Assembly (NCBI GenBank): GCA_021018815.1 | Contig: JAITYX010000042.1 | Coordinates: 3,053,001-3,117,000 of the forward strand | Origin: Talinum fruticosum | Lineage: Eukaryota > Streptophyta > Magnoliopsida > Caryophyllales > Talinaceae | Direction: 5' to 3' | DNA: 64,000 nucleotides | Shown: piece by piece, positions 1-21,960 of the stretch | How the letters are laid out: each line of letters opens with the position of its first letter | How positions within the stretch are numbered: position 1 is the stretch's first letter | The notes under the pieces: model-generated | The model's input: only the letters and a program-made list of their open reading frames with translations | Database searches by the model: none | Told to the model about the DNA's origin: nothing | Position numbers and translations under genes: made by a program

Positions 1-1175
1 TTAGGGATTTGGATCGATTTGTGTTGATCAAACCAAATGATTGAGAGTTGGGGGGACGCAGTCTTTTTAAGTTGAGACTTGAGATGATCGAGCTGAACAA
101 AATTAGAAGAATTAGTGTTTTTTTCTCTCTTTTTTTCCCTTCTTTTTTAATTTAATTTTGAAGGTTGAAAATTAGAAAAAAATTGGATTTCTTTTGCAAA
201 TTCTTGAAAAGTCTGTGTGAATTGGAAAGGAATAGAAGTGGCTTTGCACAAAGTCTCTCTATGACTATTGAAGACTTGTAGTCCATTTCTTCAAATTTGA
301 TAGTTTTAAAAAATTGATCAAAAAAATTTTTAAAGGAAATAATGCAATATTTAAAATTATCTAACCTTTTTATTTAAATTTATATAGTAGATTAGTTAAC
401 TTAAAAATAGTCTAATTATGTATGAACAAAAGTAAAAGTATAATAAAGACTAAGGTAAAAAATACAAGTTAAGGAAGTAAAAGGAGATAGTTTTTTTGGT
501 TGCTTGGTGGAGACGGGTATGGCAAGTAAAAGAAAGAATGTTGATTGCTTAAAGTGAACGAAAATATCACCTTGTTCGACCAATTAAGTCAAAAGAATTG
601 AGATTATCCAATTGTTAAAAAAAGGATTAGAAAACAAAGTGAAAATACTCATCTACTTATCAATAGTGTTGGAAAAAATTACATTTAAGTCTATTGTGGT
701 TTGGTATATTAATTTATGAAACTCACAGATTCGGATAAATAATTATGAAACCACGAGGTTTGGTTTAATATTATGGGCACCAATTTTAGTGACAAACTTT
801 ATTTTTCGGTAAAAAAACCTGTCATATGACAGTTAAATTTAAAACACTTGTCATTTTTTTTCGGGAATTAGTTTAAAATAGTTTCACTTTCACTAAACAA
901 TTCTAATGAGATTGGTTGACTTATCTCTCTGGTTAATTGACTTTATCTTCACTAATTACTGTAGTGGCTAGAGGACTCAGACCAACCAACATACTCGACT
1001 TCACCAATTTTGTAGTCCAATCTCTTTCATCCTCGCCGACACATGCTTGAGATTCTCCACCACTTCGCCGCCGTCTTCTTCACCGCGAAGCCGACCTTAC
1101 CGGCCAGCTACACCCAACAATGCTCGGACCATTTCTCCTTGAAGTGGCATCATCATCTACGGCGGCTCTAGAGTC
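1..1175. other. Intergenic AT-rich DNA and PPR upstream region
   Basis: No gene is supported here. The stretch is AT-rich with homopolymer runs. A perfect 14-base palindrome (ctgtcatatgacag) lies at 819-832. The last ~150 bases, before the PPR start at 1176, are more GC-rich and are probably its 5' leader. A short frame opening at 1120 overlaps the PPR start in another frame and looks like chance. Confidence 0.5.
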
Positions 1176-3607
1176 ATGGGTCGTAGATTTGTGTCAATGC
1201 TTTCGAATTCTTGTCGAGTTAAGCGCTGGAAATGGGCTCATTATCATTACAGTACAGCGTCTTTTGCTGGGCTTCGTAGCTTGTTGCTCGAAAACAATCG
1301 CCATATCAGGGGTTTGTTGAACTCCGGTAGGCTTGATGAAGCCCGCCACGTGTTCGATGAAATGCCCGAAAGAGATGAATATTCCTGGAACACCATGGTG
1401 TCTGGGTATGCTAATGCAGGTAGATTTACTGAAGCCTGGACGGTTTTCAGCGAAACCCCGTGTAAGAGTTCTATCACTTGGAATTCACTGATTTCTGGGT
1501 ATTGTCATCATGGGTGTGGACAAGATGCATTTGAATTGTTTTGGCGAATGCAGTATGATGGGTTCAAACCTACGGAGTTTACTGTGGGCAGCATTCTTGG
1601 GATTTGTTCGAAGATGGGTTTGCTCCGGTGGGGTGAGCAACTTCATTCTTTTGCTGTAAAAACCCACTTAGACTCCAATGTGTTTTTAGTTACTGGCCTT
1701 GTAGATATGTATGCCAAGTGTAATTGTATTTTGGAAGCTGAATGTGCTTTTAGAAGTGTTTCTGGAACGAAGAGTCATCTTTTATGGACTGCCATGCTTT
1801 CTGGGTACTCTCATAATGGATATGGGCAGAAAGCAATGGACTGCTTTCGAGACTTGCATATGGAAGGGGTGGAGTCCAATCAGTTTACATTCCCTAGCAT
1901 TTTGACAGCTTGTGCGTGCATTGAGGCTCTTAATTTTGGGCAGCAAGTACATGGTTGCATAATTAAATCTGGTTTAGACCCTAATGCGTATGTTCAAAGT
2001 GCTTTGCTTGATATGTATGCAAGGAGTAGAAAGTTTGAAAGTGCAAGATTAGTACTTCAAACCATGGAAGTTGAGAATGTGACTGCCTGGAATTCCATGA
2101 TAGTTGCCTGTGTTAGAGAGGGGTTTGAAGAAGAAGCAGTGTTAAACTTCAAGAGAATGCATGCCCTGAATTTGAAGATTGATGATTTTACATACCCATC
2201 TGTTCTAAAATGCTTAGCCTTGAACTGTGATTTGAAGGTTGCAAGGTCCCTTCATGGTTTGGTAATCAAAACTGGATATGAGGATTACAACATTGTGAGC
2301 AATGCTCTTGTTGACATGTATGGGAAACGAGGAGAGATAGAATGTGCAGTTAAAATGTTCAAAAAGATGCCAAATAAGAACATGGTCTCATGGACGTCCC
2401 TTGTTTCTGGTTATTCTCATAATGGCTTCCATGAAGAAGCTCTAAAATTGTTTAGCAACATGAGAACTGCAGGGGTTTATCTTGATGAATTTCTTTTTCC
2501 TGTATCTTGGGTGCTTGTGCAGAACTTACTGTCTTGCGACTTGGACAGCAAGTTCATGCAATCTTTATCAAATCAGTCAGTGGACCATCTTCATATGTTG
2601 AGAACTCCCTCATTTCAATGTATGCAAAATGTGGATGTATGGAAGAAGCATTTATACTTTTTGATTCGATGGAAGTGCAAGATCTAATTTCTTGGACATC
2701 AATGATTGTTGGCTATGCTCAAAATGGCGAGGCCTCCTACTCAATAAAGTTCTATGAGGAGATGATAGCAAGTGGTATTGAGCCTGATTCTATCACCTTT
2801 ATTGGTTTGCTGTTTGCTTGTAGCCATGCTGGTCTTTTGGAGAAGGGTCAACAGTATTTTGAGTCTATGGAGAAGGTTTATGGGATAAAGCCTGGCAAAC
2901 ATCACTATGCGTGTGTTATTGACCTGTTAGGGCGAGCTGGGAAAATGATTGAAGCCAAGAAGATACTCAGAGAGATGGTAGTAGAACCAGATGCAAGCAT
3001 ATGGAAGGCCTTACTTGCTGCGTCTAGGGTCCATGGGGATATAGAAATGGCAGAGAGAGCGGCTAATAATCTCTTTGAATTAGAACCTCAAAATGCTGTA
3101 CCCTATATTTTGCTGACAAACGTATATTCTGCAGCTGGTAAATGGCAAGAAGCTGCAAAAACCCGCAGTTTAATGAGATCAAAAGCGATAATTAAAGATC
3201 CTGGTTTTAGTTGGATTGAGATGGAAGGTAAAGTGCATACATTCACTTCTGCTGACAAAAACCATCCACGTACAGTTGAGATTTATGCAAAGGTTGATGA
3301 GATTATTATCCTTATCAGAAAGGCTGGATATGTGCCAGACAAGAATTGTGCTCTGCACGATACTGATGACAAGTACAAGGAGCTCGCTCTTGCTTATCAC
3401 AGTGAAAAGCTGGCAGTTGCATTTGGGCTTCTTGCTTTACCTACTGGATTGCCTATTCGTGTTTTCAAAAACATTAGAATTTGTGGAGACTGCCATGCTG
3501 CTATGAAATTTATATCTGAAGTATTTTGTAGGCATATTATATTAAGGGATTCGAATCGGTTCCATCATTTTCAAAATGGAATATGTTCCTGTGATGATTA
3601 TTGGTAG
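1176..3607 (+). CDS. PLS-class PPR protein with E/E+ and DYW domains, At3g61170-like (one frame break)
   Basis: This is an intronless pentatricopeptide repeat protein of about 810 residues once one missing base is allowed for. Many degenerate ~35-residue PPR motifs are visible (for example SWNTMVSGYANAGRFTEAW and NSLISMYAKCGCMEEA), followed by E/E+ motifs and a full C-terminal DYW domain. That domain keeps the deaminase-like zinc signature (HSEKLAVAFGL, later CGDCH) and ends CSCDDYW. DYW proteins bind organellar transcripts and edit specific cytidines to uridine; the target here cannot be read from sequence. It resembles Arabidopsis At3g61170. The start at 1176 is the first Met of the frame; Met at 1197 (MLSNSCRVKRW) is an alternative. 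The basic, hydroxylated N-terminus suits organelle import. The frame changes between 2487 and 2507; one extra T at 2494-2498 or C at 2499-2500 would give the expected ...CILGACAEL. The stop is TAG at 3605. Confidence 0.93.
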
Positions 3608-5827
3608 ATGTGAATTTGATGCATAACTTCCTAATTCTTACAAAGGAAAGGACAGTTTCTCGCTCAATGCGTACTTCTTCGTAGGAAGCTCATCCCAAAA
3701 CCATTCCTTTGATATTTTCAGGAATGTCTAGCTTGGTGGTTGCTTGGGGGTGGGGGGATTGATAGTTTGCATGTGCAACCTGCAGTCAGACAATGTCAGA
3801 TTAGAAATTGCCAGAGCCCATGAAGCCTTAGCACTTGAAAGGCCAAATCCTGGATGGCTGGGCGGTAATTTGAATGAAACTAGCTGGCCTCATTGCAACT
3901 GAATGAAGAAAGTTAGTTACATCATCCCATGCTTCTCCGCTGGAAGTCTATTGAGGTATTACTTCTGAAAGTATATTTTGAGATTTAGAAAATTTTCGAC
4001 ACATATATCTAGAGAGAGATTTTGTAGCTTTTCTTGAGCAAAATTCATCCTGTAGGACTTGTACCCTGCATCTTTCAAGAATTAATTGAAGAGGTGTCAT
4101 CTTATTTATTAGTTAGGGTAAAGGCCGGATTTTGGAATTTTGTATGAAAACTAATTTCCTATTGTGTGGTATTGCACCTCTAACCCTCACTCTTGCGATC
4201 GTGCATCTATATTCCTTGTCCAAACATATGATGAATTCATATTTGTTCCTGTTAGATAAGCTTGGGAGCAAACATGCTTGGATATCCCGAGAGAAGTGGC
4301 AAAAGATTGTTGATGGCTTGTGGTAGACTGAGCAGGAGTAATCAGGAGCAAGAATTTCTCAAGTTTAAACTGAGAATGTCAAACATTAATTCAATATACA
4401 AGCTTGAGTTTAGTCTTGACCATGCAAAAGAATCATATATCGCTTCTATACATTTCTGCAGTTGTTATATATGCCCACCAACTTCACATCACCCACCAAT
4501 TTCTGCCACTCTGCCAACTTCTTGTTCCATGAAGTGCTCTTCCTCTATTCACACCACTGATAGTTGAAACTAATTCTAGCATATGGAGAGCACTCTAATG
4601 GCCTAACCCTCCTGAATTCTGAGAACCGAGCACCACAATGATGCTCCATTTGATGCTGTGAAGAGGCCTCTATGAGAATTTCCCGCATTCTCTTTAGTAA
4701 TATGCATAGATGGTGAAACGTGAGTTTACTGGTTTGGAGAATCTTTCATTGATACATGCTTTCTGATTATCTTCCTGCATCCTCCATGCTTTTCTCCTTC
4801 AACATGAATGTCACTCTTCATCTACAGGTCTAAACATGGTTGCTACAGATTTTTCAAGTACTAGTTCAAAGTCGATCTCGCCTCATTGATTTCTGGTGGC
4901 TGATGAACAATTTATACTTTCTTTCTATGTAGAAAGGCACAAATGGAGGTGTTAGCATGAAGAATAACCCACTGTGAGAGCTGAAGATTGAACAGCACTT
5001 TGCTTATGGCATGGATAATTTTGCAGCTATCTGAGAGTGACCCTCTTCTTTTTTTCTTTTTTTTTTTTTTTGGATTGGAGGGGAGGAATGCTGGTATTTT
5101 CCACTTTAGTTTGAGATCTCTGACAGTCAAAAATTAGCCGAGAATCTTAATGAAACTATCCAAAATTTTACTCTATGATATATGACACTGTCAGCAATTG
5201 GCTAATGCTTAAATTTCAACAGGTAATTAATGAAACTTTTGATGATATAGGAATTCAGTTTCATTTGCTTGAGGTGCCTTAATGAGACCTTTTTTAATCT
5301 TTTTTAATCCCAATTTGTAAATGTAAAAATGCTCAAAAGAGAATTATTTTAAACCCCCTAATAAGAGGGAAAGGGATGACAAAATGAGGTTGCCACTCAA
5401 ATTTCTCCATAAATATCAGAAAGACAAACACTTGATCGTGATTTTCTAATAGCCAAAAACTCCATCTAAGCGCTTTATTTGTCACAAATTACAAAGGTTA
5501 CACATATATCACATCAACATGACCAACTTCCCTGTTGTTGGAGAGACAAGTATATCTCTGAAAACAGAGAATTAACCTCCGTTAAAACACGTATCGCACT
5601 TCTTCAACTCGAAATTTCCCTTTGGCAGCTCAAAGGAGAACACCCCAAAGTACCAACTACCCGTATCTGCAAAGTCCATGAATCTGCACGTCTAATATAT
5701 TATGCCGATTCCTGAACAGAAAGATGGAGAATTTTCTGAAGCACTTGTAGTACGCTTCTAAAGCCCATGGGCAGCTACACAAACCGAAAAAAAGTGCATT
5801 GCCAATCACTGCCTTCCATCAATTTCT
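3608..5827. other. Convergent intergenic region (3' ends of PPR and kinase genes)
   Basis: The plus-strand PPR gene and the minus-strand kinase gene converge here, so both 3' UTRs lie in this stretch. No further gene is supported. Short frames at 4132-4567 and 5479-5715 show no family resemblance. An A/T run lies near 5048-5071. Confidence 0.5.
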
Positions 5828-14242
<8,415 letters not shown>

Positions 14243-14600
14243 GATTCCTCCTTCTTGTTGTTATTCTTCTCACTCCCTCTCCCCTCACAGCACCAATCAC
14301 AGAACGACGGAAACTAGAAACCCTAGAAATTCCGAGACACAGAGAGATGGGGGGGAGAGAGAGAAATTCTCTCTCCTCTGGAAATCGAAAACGAAAAGGG
14401 ATCCTCTCTCCTCCTCCTCCTCCTCCTCTCCAATTGAAGACGAGACGACAAAGAAAGCGATGGAGGTAAATCAAATCAAATCAAATAAAAATAAAAAGGA
14501 AAAAGAAAACAAGAAAAAACAGAATATAATGAATCCACTCCTTGCACCCCCAAATAAGGAAGGTTTCTCTCTCTAAAAAAACTCTCTCTCTCTTCCTTTG
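14243..14600 (-). other. 5' UTR and core promoter region of the kinase gene
   Basis: The region immediately upstream of the kinase start is rich in CT/GA tracts, including a CTC microsatellite near 14403-14430. This is common in plant 5' leaders. The exact transcription start cannot be placed. Confidence 0.5.
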
Positions 14601-17507
14601 GCTGCAATTTTCTCTCTCTAGAACGCGGTCAAAGGACCATTTTCAAAGCTCCAATCATGGTGAGCCTCACCTCCCTCCTTCGCACTCCTCCCAGTCAAAC
14701 TGGATCTTCTCCACCGTCTGATTGCCCATCGTATCTAGGGATCTGACGCTCAAGATTTCCCCTCTCTTTTGTCGTTTTTTTGGATGAGGAGGATGACGTG
14801 TAAGTGTAATGTATTATTAAAACGGGAAATTATGTTTCGTAATTGTTGTTTGGTACGCCAGAGTTTTTTAAAACGGGGAATAAGATTATAGTGAAGTTAA
14901 CATCGACATTAGATAATTTGTTCACATTCTTTCGAGATTTATTCATATGAATAAACTTAAAACTTGTCTTATCAAGAAATATGTAATGTGACATAAGACG
15001 TTTTCAACTTTGCACGCTTTATAAACTGATATTTAATTTAATTTATAATATAATTTTATTTTATGTTGAGGGGTAAAGTTATTATGTGATTCATTTGATT
15101 TATACTAAGCATAACTAGAAACATATTATTGAAATTTAATTCAATTTATTATATAGTTTTATTTTGTGATGTATCATTTGTTCATGTTGTTTTTTTAAAA
15201 TAAATTTTACGATGCGTCGAGTTTTGAGTTTGTGGTAAGTTTTTATTATTAAATTATTATGAATTAATAATTGGTAGTTTTGGTATTTAATCATACACAT
15301 TATATTGAACTTGTCATTGTTGAACTGAATTAAATACATTTTTTTGTATTAAGTTGAATTTATTGTTATTTGAAATAAACTTACAAAATTAAAATTCTAA
15401 CAAAATTAAACTTTAACGAGGACTTTCAATTGTTAATTAACTTAAGAAATGTACCGCCGAGAAATAATATTACTACATATGTGATAAAGGTATGTGATCA
15501 CTTGATCGTATTTAAAATTAATTTCAATACGAAAATTAGATTCAAACATTTGGGGCATATTAATTAAATGGATATACAAAATTTACTAACACAATACGGC
15601 GTAATTAGAACGAAAATATCTCGGTAGAAATAAAAAGTTTTAATTAAACCAATCACAATAAATCGGTATACTTTTAATATATATTTTGGTAGTAAAAATT
15701 AAGTGTAGCTAAAGTGATATAATTTCACATTCAAATTGAAAATCTTTTTCCTTTGTTTTTTTTTTTTATCGAATTCGAGTTAGCTTTTTGGTTTTAAAAT
15801 GGGTTAACGGGCATTATTTGCTTTATCTGACAATCGGGCCAAACCTTAACGGGCTAAATGAGGCCCATAGTTCTTGTTAGAGCCCATTGGATCTCTAAGC
15901 TTATTGGTTTGCTAAGCCACAATAGAAACTCCGGGATCCGATAGCCCATTTAGAGTATTTGGGCTCTACTAGAAACTTCTAGGATCCGACAGCCAATTTA
16001 ATAGAAGAAGTTTTTTAAAAATTTTATTTTATAATCAGTTTAATCGAAAACAAGTAGAAAAGAGTTGGATAAATTTGAAAAGTTGATAACAGTAAATGAA
16101 TCTCCACAGTCACCTGTAAAGTTGAAAATGAAAAAAGTCGTTAATTGAACGAGAGACAGTTTGGATTAAGAGTCTTTCATAAGTGATTATCGGGTCCATA
16201 CATCAACAAAATATACGTATAACGTCGTTTTTATATGTAAAGTAATAATTTTTCAACACAGAACTATCGGTAAGAACTGCAATGCCAAGTTTTATATCTC
16301 GAGTTTGATGAAAAAGACCATGGTTTGAATACCCGACCGACTATGTACTCCTTTTACTAGAAATAAATAAATTAATTAAAATTCCAGTAAAAATATCAAA
16401 AACAAAGGGTCTGATCCGACTCATACATCATGTGATTGGAATAGGAATCAGAAATCAAGGGACAAAGATTTTGAGTGGCATTAATGTGACTGAATGAGTG
16501 AGTGCCCCCACTTTGCATAGTACTGAAATTTACAGTTTTGATTCAATGAAAGTTTCTTTTGGCTGATTATTATTTGGTAAAATAAAAAGATTGCTAGATA
16601 GATAAATAATAAATTACATTATCTCCGGTGATACGGTATATATGTGGAGCTGGTAACGGGTTGGTTTAGATCGATCTATCTAACAATCGTATCAATTTTA
16701 GGTTAAACTTGAAAATAACATAAATTTTCTCAAAAATGTGTTATAAAATTAAACAGTTTAATAGTGTTGATTTTGGGTTAAAACCGGTTCGGTTCGTATT
16801 GGGTTTCTTTTAGTAATTTTAGGTCCGGTTTCGGTCATGTTATCGTAATGGGTGACATGGTTAACCAGACTCTATATATACGTACTCCCATAAGATTGAG
16901 GTTCTAAGTACATTATATCTCAACTTTTTTGATATTTTTTAATATGAAAATGAGCTTTTTTCTTCGACAAGCAACTAATTTTATAAAAAAAATTATAAAA
17001 ACAACTAATATGAACAACTTACATAAACAATTAATAATTAACAACTGTTTACCAAACACCCCATAAACAGATCATCGGTCATAAGAAACACGAGACTCTT
17101 AGTAGCTAACATTTACTAATATAATTCATAAACTTCAATAATAATAATTTTCCATATACTTGATTTCAAAATGAAAGAGGATAAAAATGGACAAAATTAT
17201 ATACCGCAAATATTCATGTGAATAAATTCCAATTATATTTTTAGGTGACTCTAATTATAGGCACCCTAGAAATTTGCATCGCCACTATATTTTTTTCTCC
17301 AATATGTATATATATATATGTTGGAATGTCAACCATAATCCTCAAGAAAATTCTTAAATCAAGCATTTGCTTCATAATCAAGATCCATAACAACTAAAAG
17401 GGAGTGAAAATTAGCTAATAAGATCCTTTCCTTCCCTCTAATTTTCACCCCTTAAACCCTAATTCATATATATACACATACCAATCGCAACAATTCACAA
17501 GAAACTT
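14601..17507. other. AT-rich intergenic spacer
   Basis: No gene is supported. A degenerate short duplication (agaaactccgggatccga and agaaacttctaggatccga) lies at about 15923-15999. The rest is AT-rich with no recognisable coding or RNA gene. Confidence 0.45.
17467..17474 (+). promoter_or_regulatory. Candidate TATA box for the small secreted peptide
   Basis: TATATATA lies 34 bases upstream of the ATG at 17508. If used, the 5' leader would be only a few bases long. AT-rich DNA yields such matches often, so support is weak. Confidence 0.25.
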
Positions 17508-17839
17508 ATGGCGATTTCAAGCGAGAGAAACCTAGCGGTTGTTTTCGCGGTGGTCTTGATTTTTCCACGGTGTTGGTTGAAGCCAAAACCAAGGGCGCCG
17601 CTCGAAAGGGCATTCTTCACCCTTTATTTGTGGAACAAAAGGTCGTTATGGACCCTATAGGTGTTGGTAAGGCTTTGAAAAATAAGATATTGGACAACCC
17701 AATTTTTAAACACCGGCCAGCAGGAAACCTCCCTCAACGGCCACCAGTAAACCTCCCGGTAGGCCGGGTGGGTGCACCCTTGCCACAGGGTGCGCCCGTT
17801 ACTTGGATTAACATGGACGGCCACAATGTACATGCATGA
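17508..17839 (+). CDS. Possible small secreted peptide precursor (frame break)
   Basis: I do not recognise this family. ATG at 17508 opens a frame beginning MAISSERNLAVVFAVVLIF, which looks like a signal peptide core. That frame ends at 17660. The frame that continues sensibly (VLVEAKTKGAARKG...) is open through 17570-17839 but lacks the ATG. One extra T in the T run at 17560-17564 joins the two into about 110 residues: signal peptide, a basic region (KTKGAARKG, VGKALKNKI), then a Cys-free Pro/Gly-rich tail (NLPQRPPVNLPVGR) ending NMDGHNVHA. Size and layout suit an apoplastic peptide-hormone or Pro-rich precursor. Codon usage looks non-random (GCC, CGG, CCC in an AT-rich spacer). It could also be a decayed gene or chance. 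Confidence 0.42.
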
Positions 17840-18375
17840 AAGTATGCATTTGTGTGTATGTAGTACATGCATGCAGCATATAAGTTCGGGTGTTGGGAAT
17901 AGGATTATAAAATTAAATTTCTCTCCGAGTTGTCGTTTAATGAACTTTGTAGGTTCTTCATTTTTTTATAAATATAAATACTTCACAGTTGTTGCGAAAA
18001 TTGGTTGCTAAATAGCTTGATTATGAATTAAATGTTTTACGGTATATATATAAACGTTATGTTAATCGATGGTAGATGTGTCATTCTTTGGACATCAAGT
18101 TATTATAGATGCATTCTATAAATGAAGACACAGCCTTTTCTTTTTTTTTTTTTGTTTTTGTTTTGGCTTGTTTCATATACACAACATATATAATTTATAT
18201 GTATTCCTATGCCAAATTTAATTCATGACACTATAAAAAAAAATTAGAAATTCATGCATTTTCAATAGCAAATTTAAAATCTAAAATATAATTTTATCGA
18301 AAGGAAGGAAAAGATACGGATGTGTTAATTTTATAAATTACTAAAATAATTATAATGTTATGTGATATGATAAAA

Positions 18376-18669
18376 CACTACAAAAAAACACTAAAATAGC
18401 GACGGAAATTCCGACAATTCCAACGGATTTTCCCACGATAACGGACATCCGATTTCCGCTCGTCGATAAAGGTTGTATGATGAGCTCGTCGGAATCGTCT
18501 AACGGGTTCGATATAATAACCGTCGAATTCCGATGTAATTCCCTTACAAATTCCTGAAAAGCAAAAGCTAGCCGTCGGGAGCCGATGTAATACCTGTCAC
18601 ACTTGTCCAACGAGCTCCTAACCCATCGGGACATTTTTCGTCACTATTTTACTGTTTTTTTTTATAGTG
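18376..18669. mobile_element. Non-autonomous CACTA (En/Spm-like) element
   Basis: The left end is CACTACAAAAAAACACTAAA and the right end, reverse-complemented, starts CACTATAAAAAAAAACAGTA. The pairing continues into AATAGCGACG versus AATAGTGACG. CACTA termini, about 294 bp, and a GC-richer interior with gacgg/cgtcgg motifs fit a CACTA-derived MITE. The 3-bp flanks are AAA and AAG, an imperfect target duplication. Confidence 0.75.
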
Positions 18670-21359
18670 AAGCTTGATATACTTAATTAACATTTATAAA
18701 GGTCTCTAATTTTGACAATTTTGGGCATCACAAAAAGTGACCTTGTTTTTTCAATTTATGATTTATGATTGTGATCTTATGTAATTTAATTGACTAAATG
18801 GCTTTAGGTAATAAATGAAGAAAGGTATTAAAAAAACAACCAAAGAGACCTTTATACCATCTTATTTATTCTCTTTGTACTTTGTAGCTTTCTCCCCCCA
18901 CCCCAAGAAAAATTTTAAAAAAACCCAATACTTAACTCATTATTGGGTATTCAAAGGAGAAAAAAGGGTAAGAAATCTTGTTTTATTTCTCAAGAAAATG
19001 ATGTATGAATTGGTCATTTATATGTTAATGGTCCTACAATTCCCCCTCTTGTTTTGCAATATTAAATGCACCCTAGAATATTTCTCTTCTCCTACCTTCT
19101 AATTTTTGCATTAATTGCCATGATATTGATAGCTCAAGTGGATCTTTTCATCACAAAGTGGTAGGTTCTTTGAATTTTTGTACTACATTAGCTAGGTCTC
19201 CTTTTAAATTCTACGACTTCTTTTCCAAAAATTATTAATAAATTTTTTAAAAGCGGAAAAACCAATACAATAATGGCAGATTAAATGACTACATATCGAT
19301 TACTATCTCCTATAGTCAAAACGATAAGTAAAAATCACCTCAAAATTTTCTCGCACCACCATGTCCGAAACTCCACCAAGACAGTCTAAGATCTATATTC
19401 ACCTAATAAAAGAATACCACCGTGAGCGCCACCATTGAAATTCTCGGGCTTTACAAGTGTTATTTGCCTATCATAATATATAAACTTTTTAATTACAGAA
19501 ACAAATGTATTTGTTAATTTTTTTGTTAAATTTAAGGGAAAAAGGAAAAAAATTACTCGTTAGACATTGAACTAAACTAAGAATTTTTAATGATGCTTGA
19601 AGATCGGGGAAATACTATAAATAATTCTACCAAAATTTGATTATTGGTATTTGAAATTAGGAATAGATTCTTCTCCCCATCGAACTCTTCCTTGGTTATT
19701 TGATAACATCAATGGTACATAACAATAAAATTTATAAATGACTCATTTTATTGATCGTTAAATTTGAAACTGAATCTTTATGTCGGTATGAAAAAGATTA
19801 TTTATATCTAAATATCATCAAATTATATTAAAATGGCTCGTATTAAACTGACGAGGTTATGCAGACAGAAATGGGAGAAAGTATGAATAGCAAATTAGTC
19901 ATGAGGATGGGTAGGTGGGTCCAAATGCATGTGAGAAGAAAGGGGAGGCCATAATAATGTGTCATAGAAATTAGGGAGTGATTGGCTATAGAACAAGTAA
20001 GAAATCCCCATACAAAATGGAACCCCAACCTCATTTATCTCTCTCTCCCTCTCTACTTTATATGTGTATAGTATAATTCACTATTTTGGGATAAATAGCA
20101 TGCATTTTCATTATTATTATTATTTTGGAAAATTTAATGGGAATAAATAAATAAATAAATAAATAGAATAGGCAATATCATGGGGGATGCCTCACGTGTA
20201 CAACTAATATTAAATCGCTTCTCTAGTCTTCTTCATCTTCAATTTGAATGTAATCAATGAACTCCTCCTCTCCTCCCCATCTCTCTCCTTCCCAATTGCC
20301 TCATCTAACTACTACTTCCATTTTATCCCTATTCTCATTCAATGCTTAGACTACTTTTTTTTTTTTTTTATTTTGACAAAGTAAGCGAAAAATCACAAAC
20401 AATTAAACATGACAGAATTGGTAACGAGAACATACTTAAAGATACATATGTTCCTTTTTACCATATTTTTATCGATGTCTTAGCCGGTCAAAAGTTAATA
20501 ATACTTGTATAGTTGTATCATTGTATGCATTTAGATGGGGAAGGGGGTGTTATAGGTTTATCAATGATGGGTTTAAAACATCTAAGATTCTACATAAGAT
20601 ATGACATAAATAAACTTGCTTGATTCAAAACGTATCCGTGATTGAATCTAAAAAGTTCGATAAAATATATGATTTAAATAGTTTTGCTCCTCTACTTGTA
20701 AATTTATTTGTATAGAGGTAAGACTGCTTGCCTACACTATGATCTTCTCGGATCTCGCTGAAGTGCAAGGAGTGCGGGTATGGGCATGGATTTTTAAAAC
20801 ATATATCGATATCCATACAACTACAATATAGACCCAATTTAGCAACAACGGGTGAAAAATATGCTTGAGACTACATCTTACAAAGTCTATACTAAAACCC
20901 AATTCATTTATGGGAAAAAAATCTATAGGAAACCCCAATGATCTTATTTTTATTATTTCTTTTTTTGCCTACAATTATATTTTTTAAAAGTCTTAGATAT
21001 TATTTTTTCTTAACATATTGAAATAAGTCATCAGGTATATGGTTTACCCGAATATGAAGCATTATTTTATTTATTTTTTATTTATCGAAATAAAACCCAT
21101 AAATCCGACAAACTTATTGAGTACGGTAGTACTAATGTCAAAGTCCCATGCTTATGGATACATATTATTTTTCAAAATAAATAAATAAATATGAATATGA
21201 CTAAACTTTATCACCTGTACACTCCCCAGGAAGATTCAAAGTCCTAACTGAGTATTAATTAGTAGTATGGTATGAATATTATTAAGTCAAGTATGGATGA
21301 ATTAGTCTAACAAGAAGGGGTTGACAAGGTCCCAAGTCAGAAATGAAGTCATGCATTTG
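18670..21359. other. AT-rich intergenic spacer
   Basis: Nothing coding is supported. There are simple repeats (ATT at about 20110-20124, AAAT at about 20145-20164) and poly-T tracts. Short frames do not resemble known proteins. Confidence 0.45.
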
Positions 21360-21375
21360 CTGATGAATTCAGACA

Positions 21376-21412
<37 letters not shown>

Positions 21413-21578
21413 GCGGTGAATCTGTGAGGGATCAGCTGATGCTGTTTCTTTTTGTCCTGCAAGGACAGTGTGAACTGAGGAGGGAGAGAAATGTACCCAC
21501 GCGAAAGAGCAAGGATTCAACCCCCTCTCCTCTCCTCTCCTCTCCTCCCTCAGAAGACCCAGAAAGAAAGAAAAAGGG

Positions 21579-21617
<39 letters not shown>

Positions 21618-21960
21618 AGTAGGATTTGCATTAAATGAAATGGCAAGGCTTTCTTTTCTTTGGTCCAACAAAGCAAAAGAAACCCAACTGGAAAAACACT
21701 GGGCAGGGGCAGGGAGTCAGACTCAGTCTCTCTTTCTCTCTCTCTGAGCTCCTCTCAAGCAATAAATGCAGGATGGCCCTGGCCCCATACACCAAACCGC
21801 TAGCTGGCTGTGGCCTCATTCCCACCTCCACTTGTGTGTGCCCACCGCCACCCTCTCTTGGAATTGGATTCACACAAGGGAGGTTGGATTACATTGGGAG
21901 AAAGACAGAGAGAGAGAGAGAGAGAACGTACCGAGAGAGAAGCCATGGGACTAAAAGTAT
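21360..21960. repeat. CT/GA-rich microsatellite cluster
   Basis: (TC)n near 21373-21409, CTCCT repeats near 21523-21549, (GA)n near 21585-21615, CT tracts near 21726-21746 and (GA)n near 21908-21925 occur within 600 bases of otherwise GC-richer sequence. The mix resembles a plant promoter or 5' leader, or a non-coding transcript, but no adjoining ORF or splice pattern was found. Frames here are low-complexity translations of the repeats. Confidence 0.6.

Noticed and set aside
4132..4567. Possible second plus-strand gene downstream of the PPR
   Set aside because: The frames are short and overlapping, with no family resemblance; more likely 3' UTR or spacer.
16290..16345. A tRNA or SINE B-box-like string (ggtttgaatacccg)
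   Set aside because: There is no matching A box and no cloverleaf could be drawn around it.
21410..21480. Possible miR156-type hairpin
   Set aside because: No known mature miRNA sequence and no convincing long stem were found.
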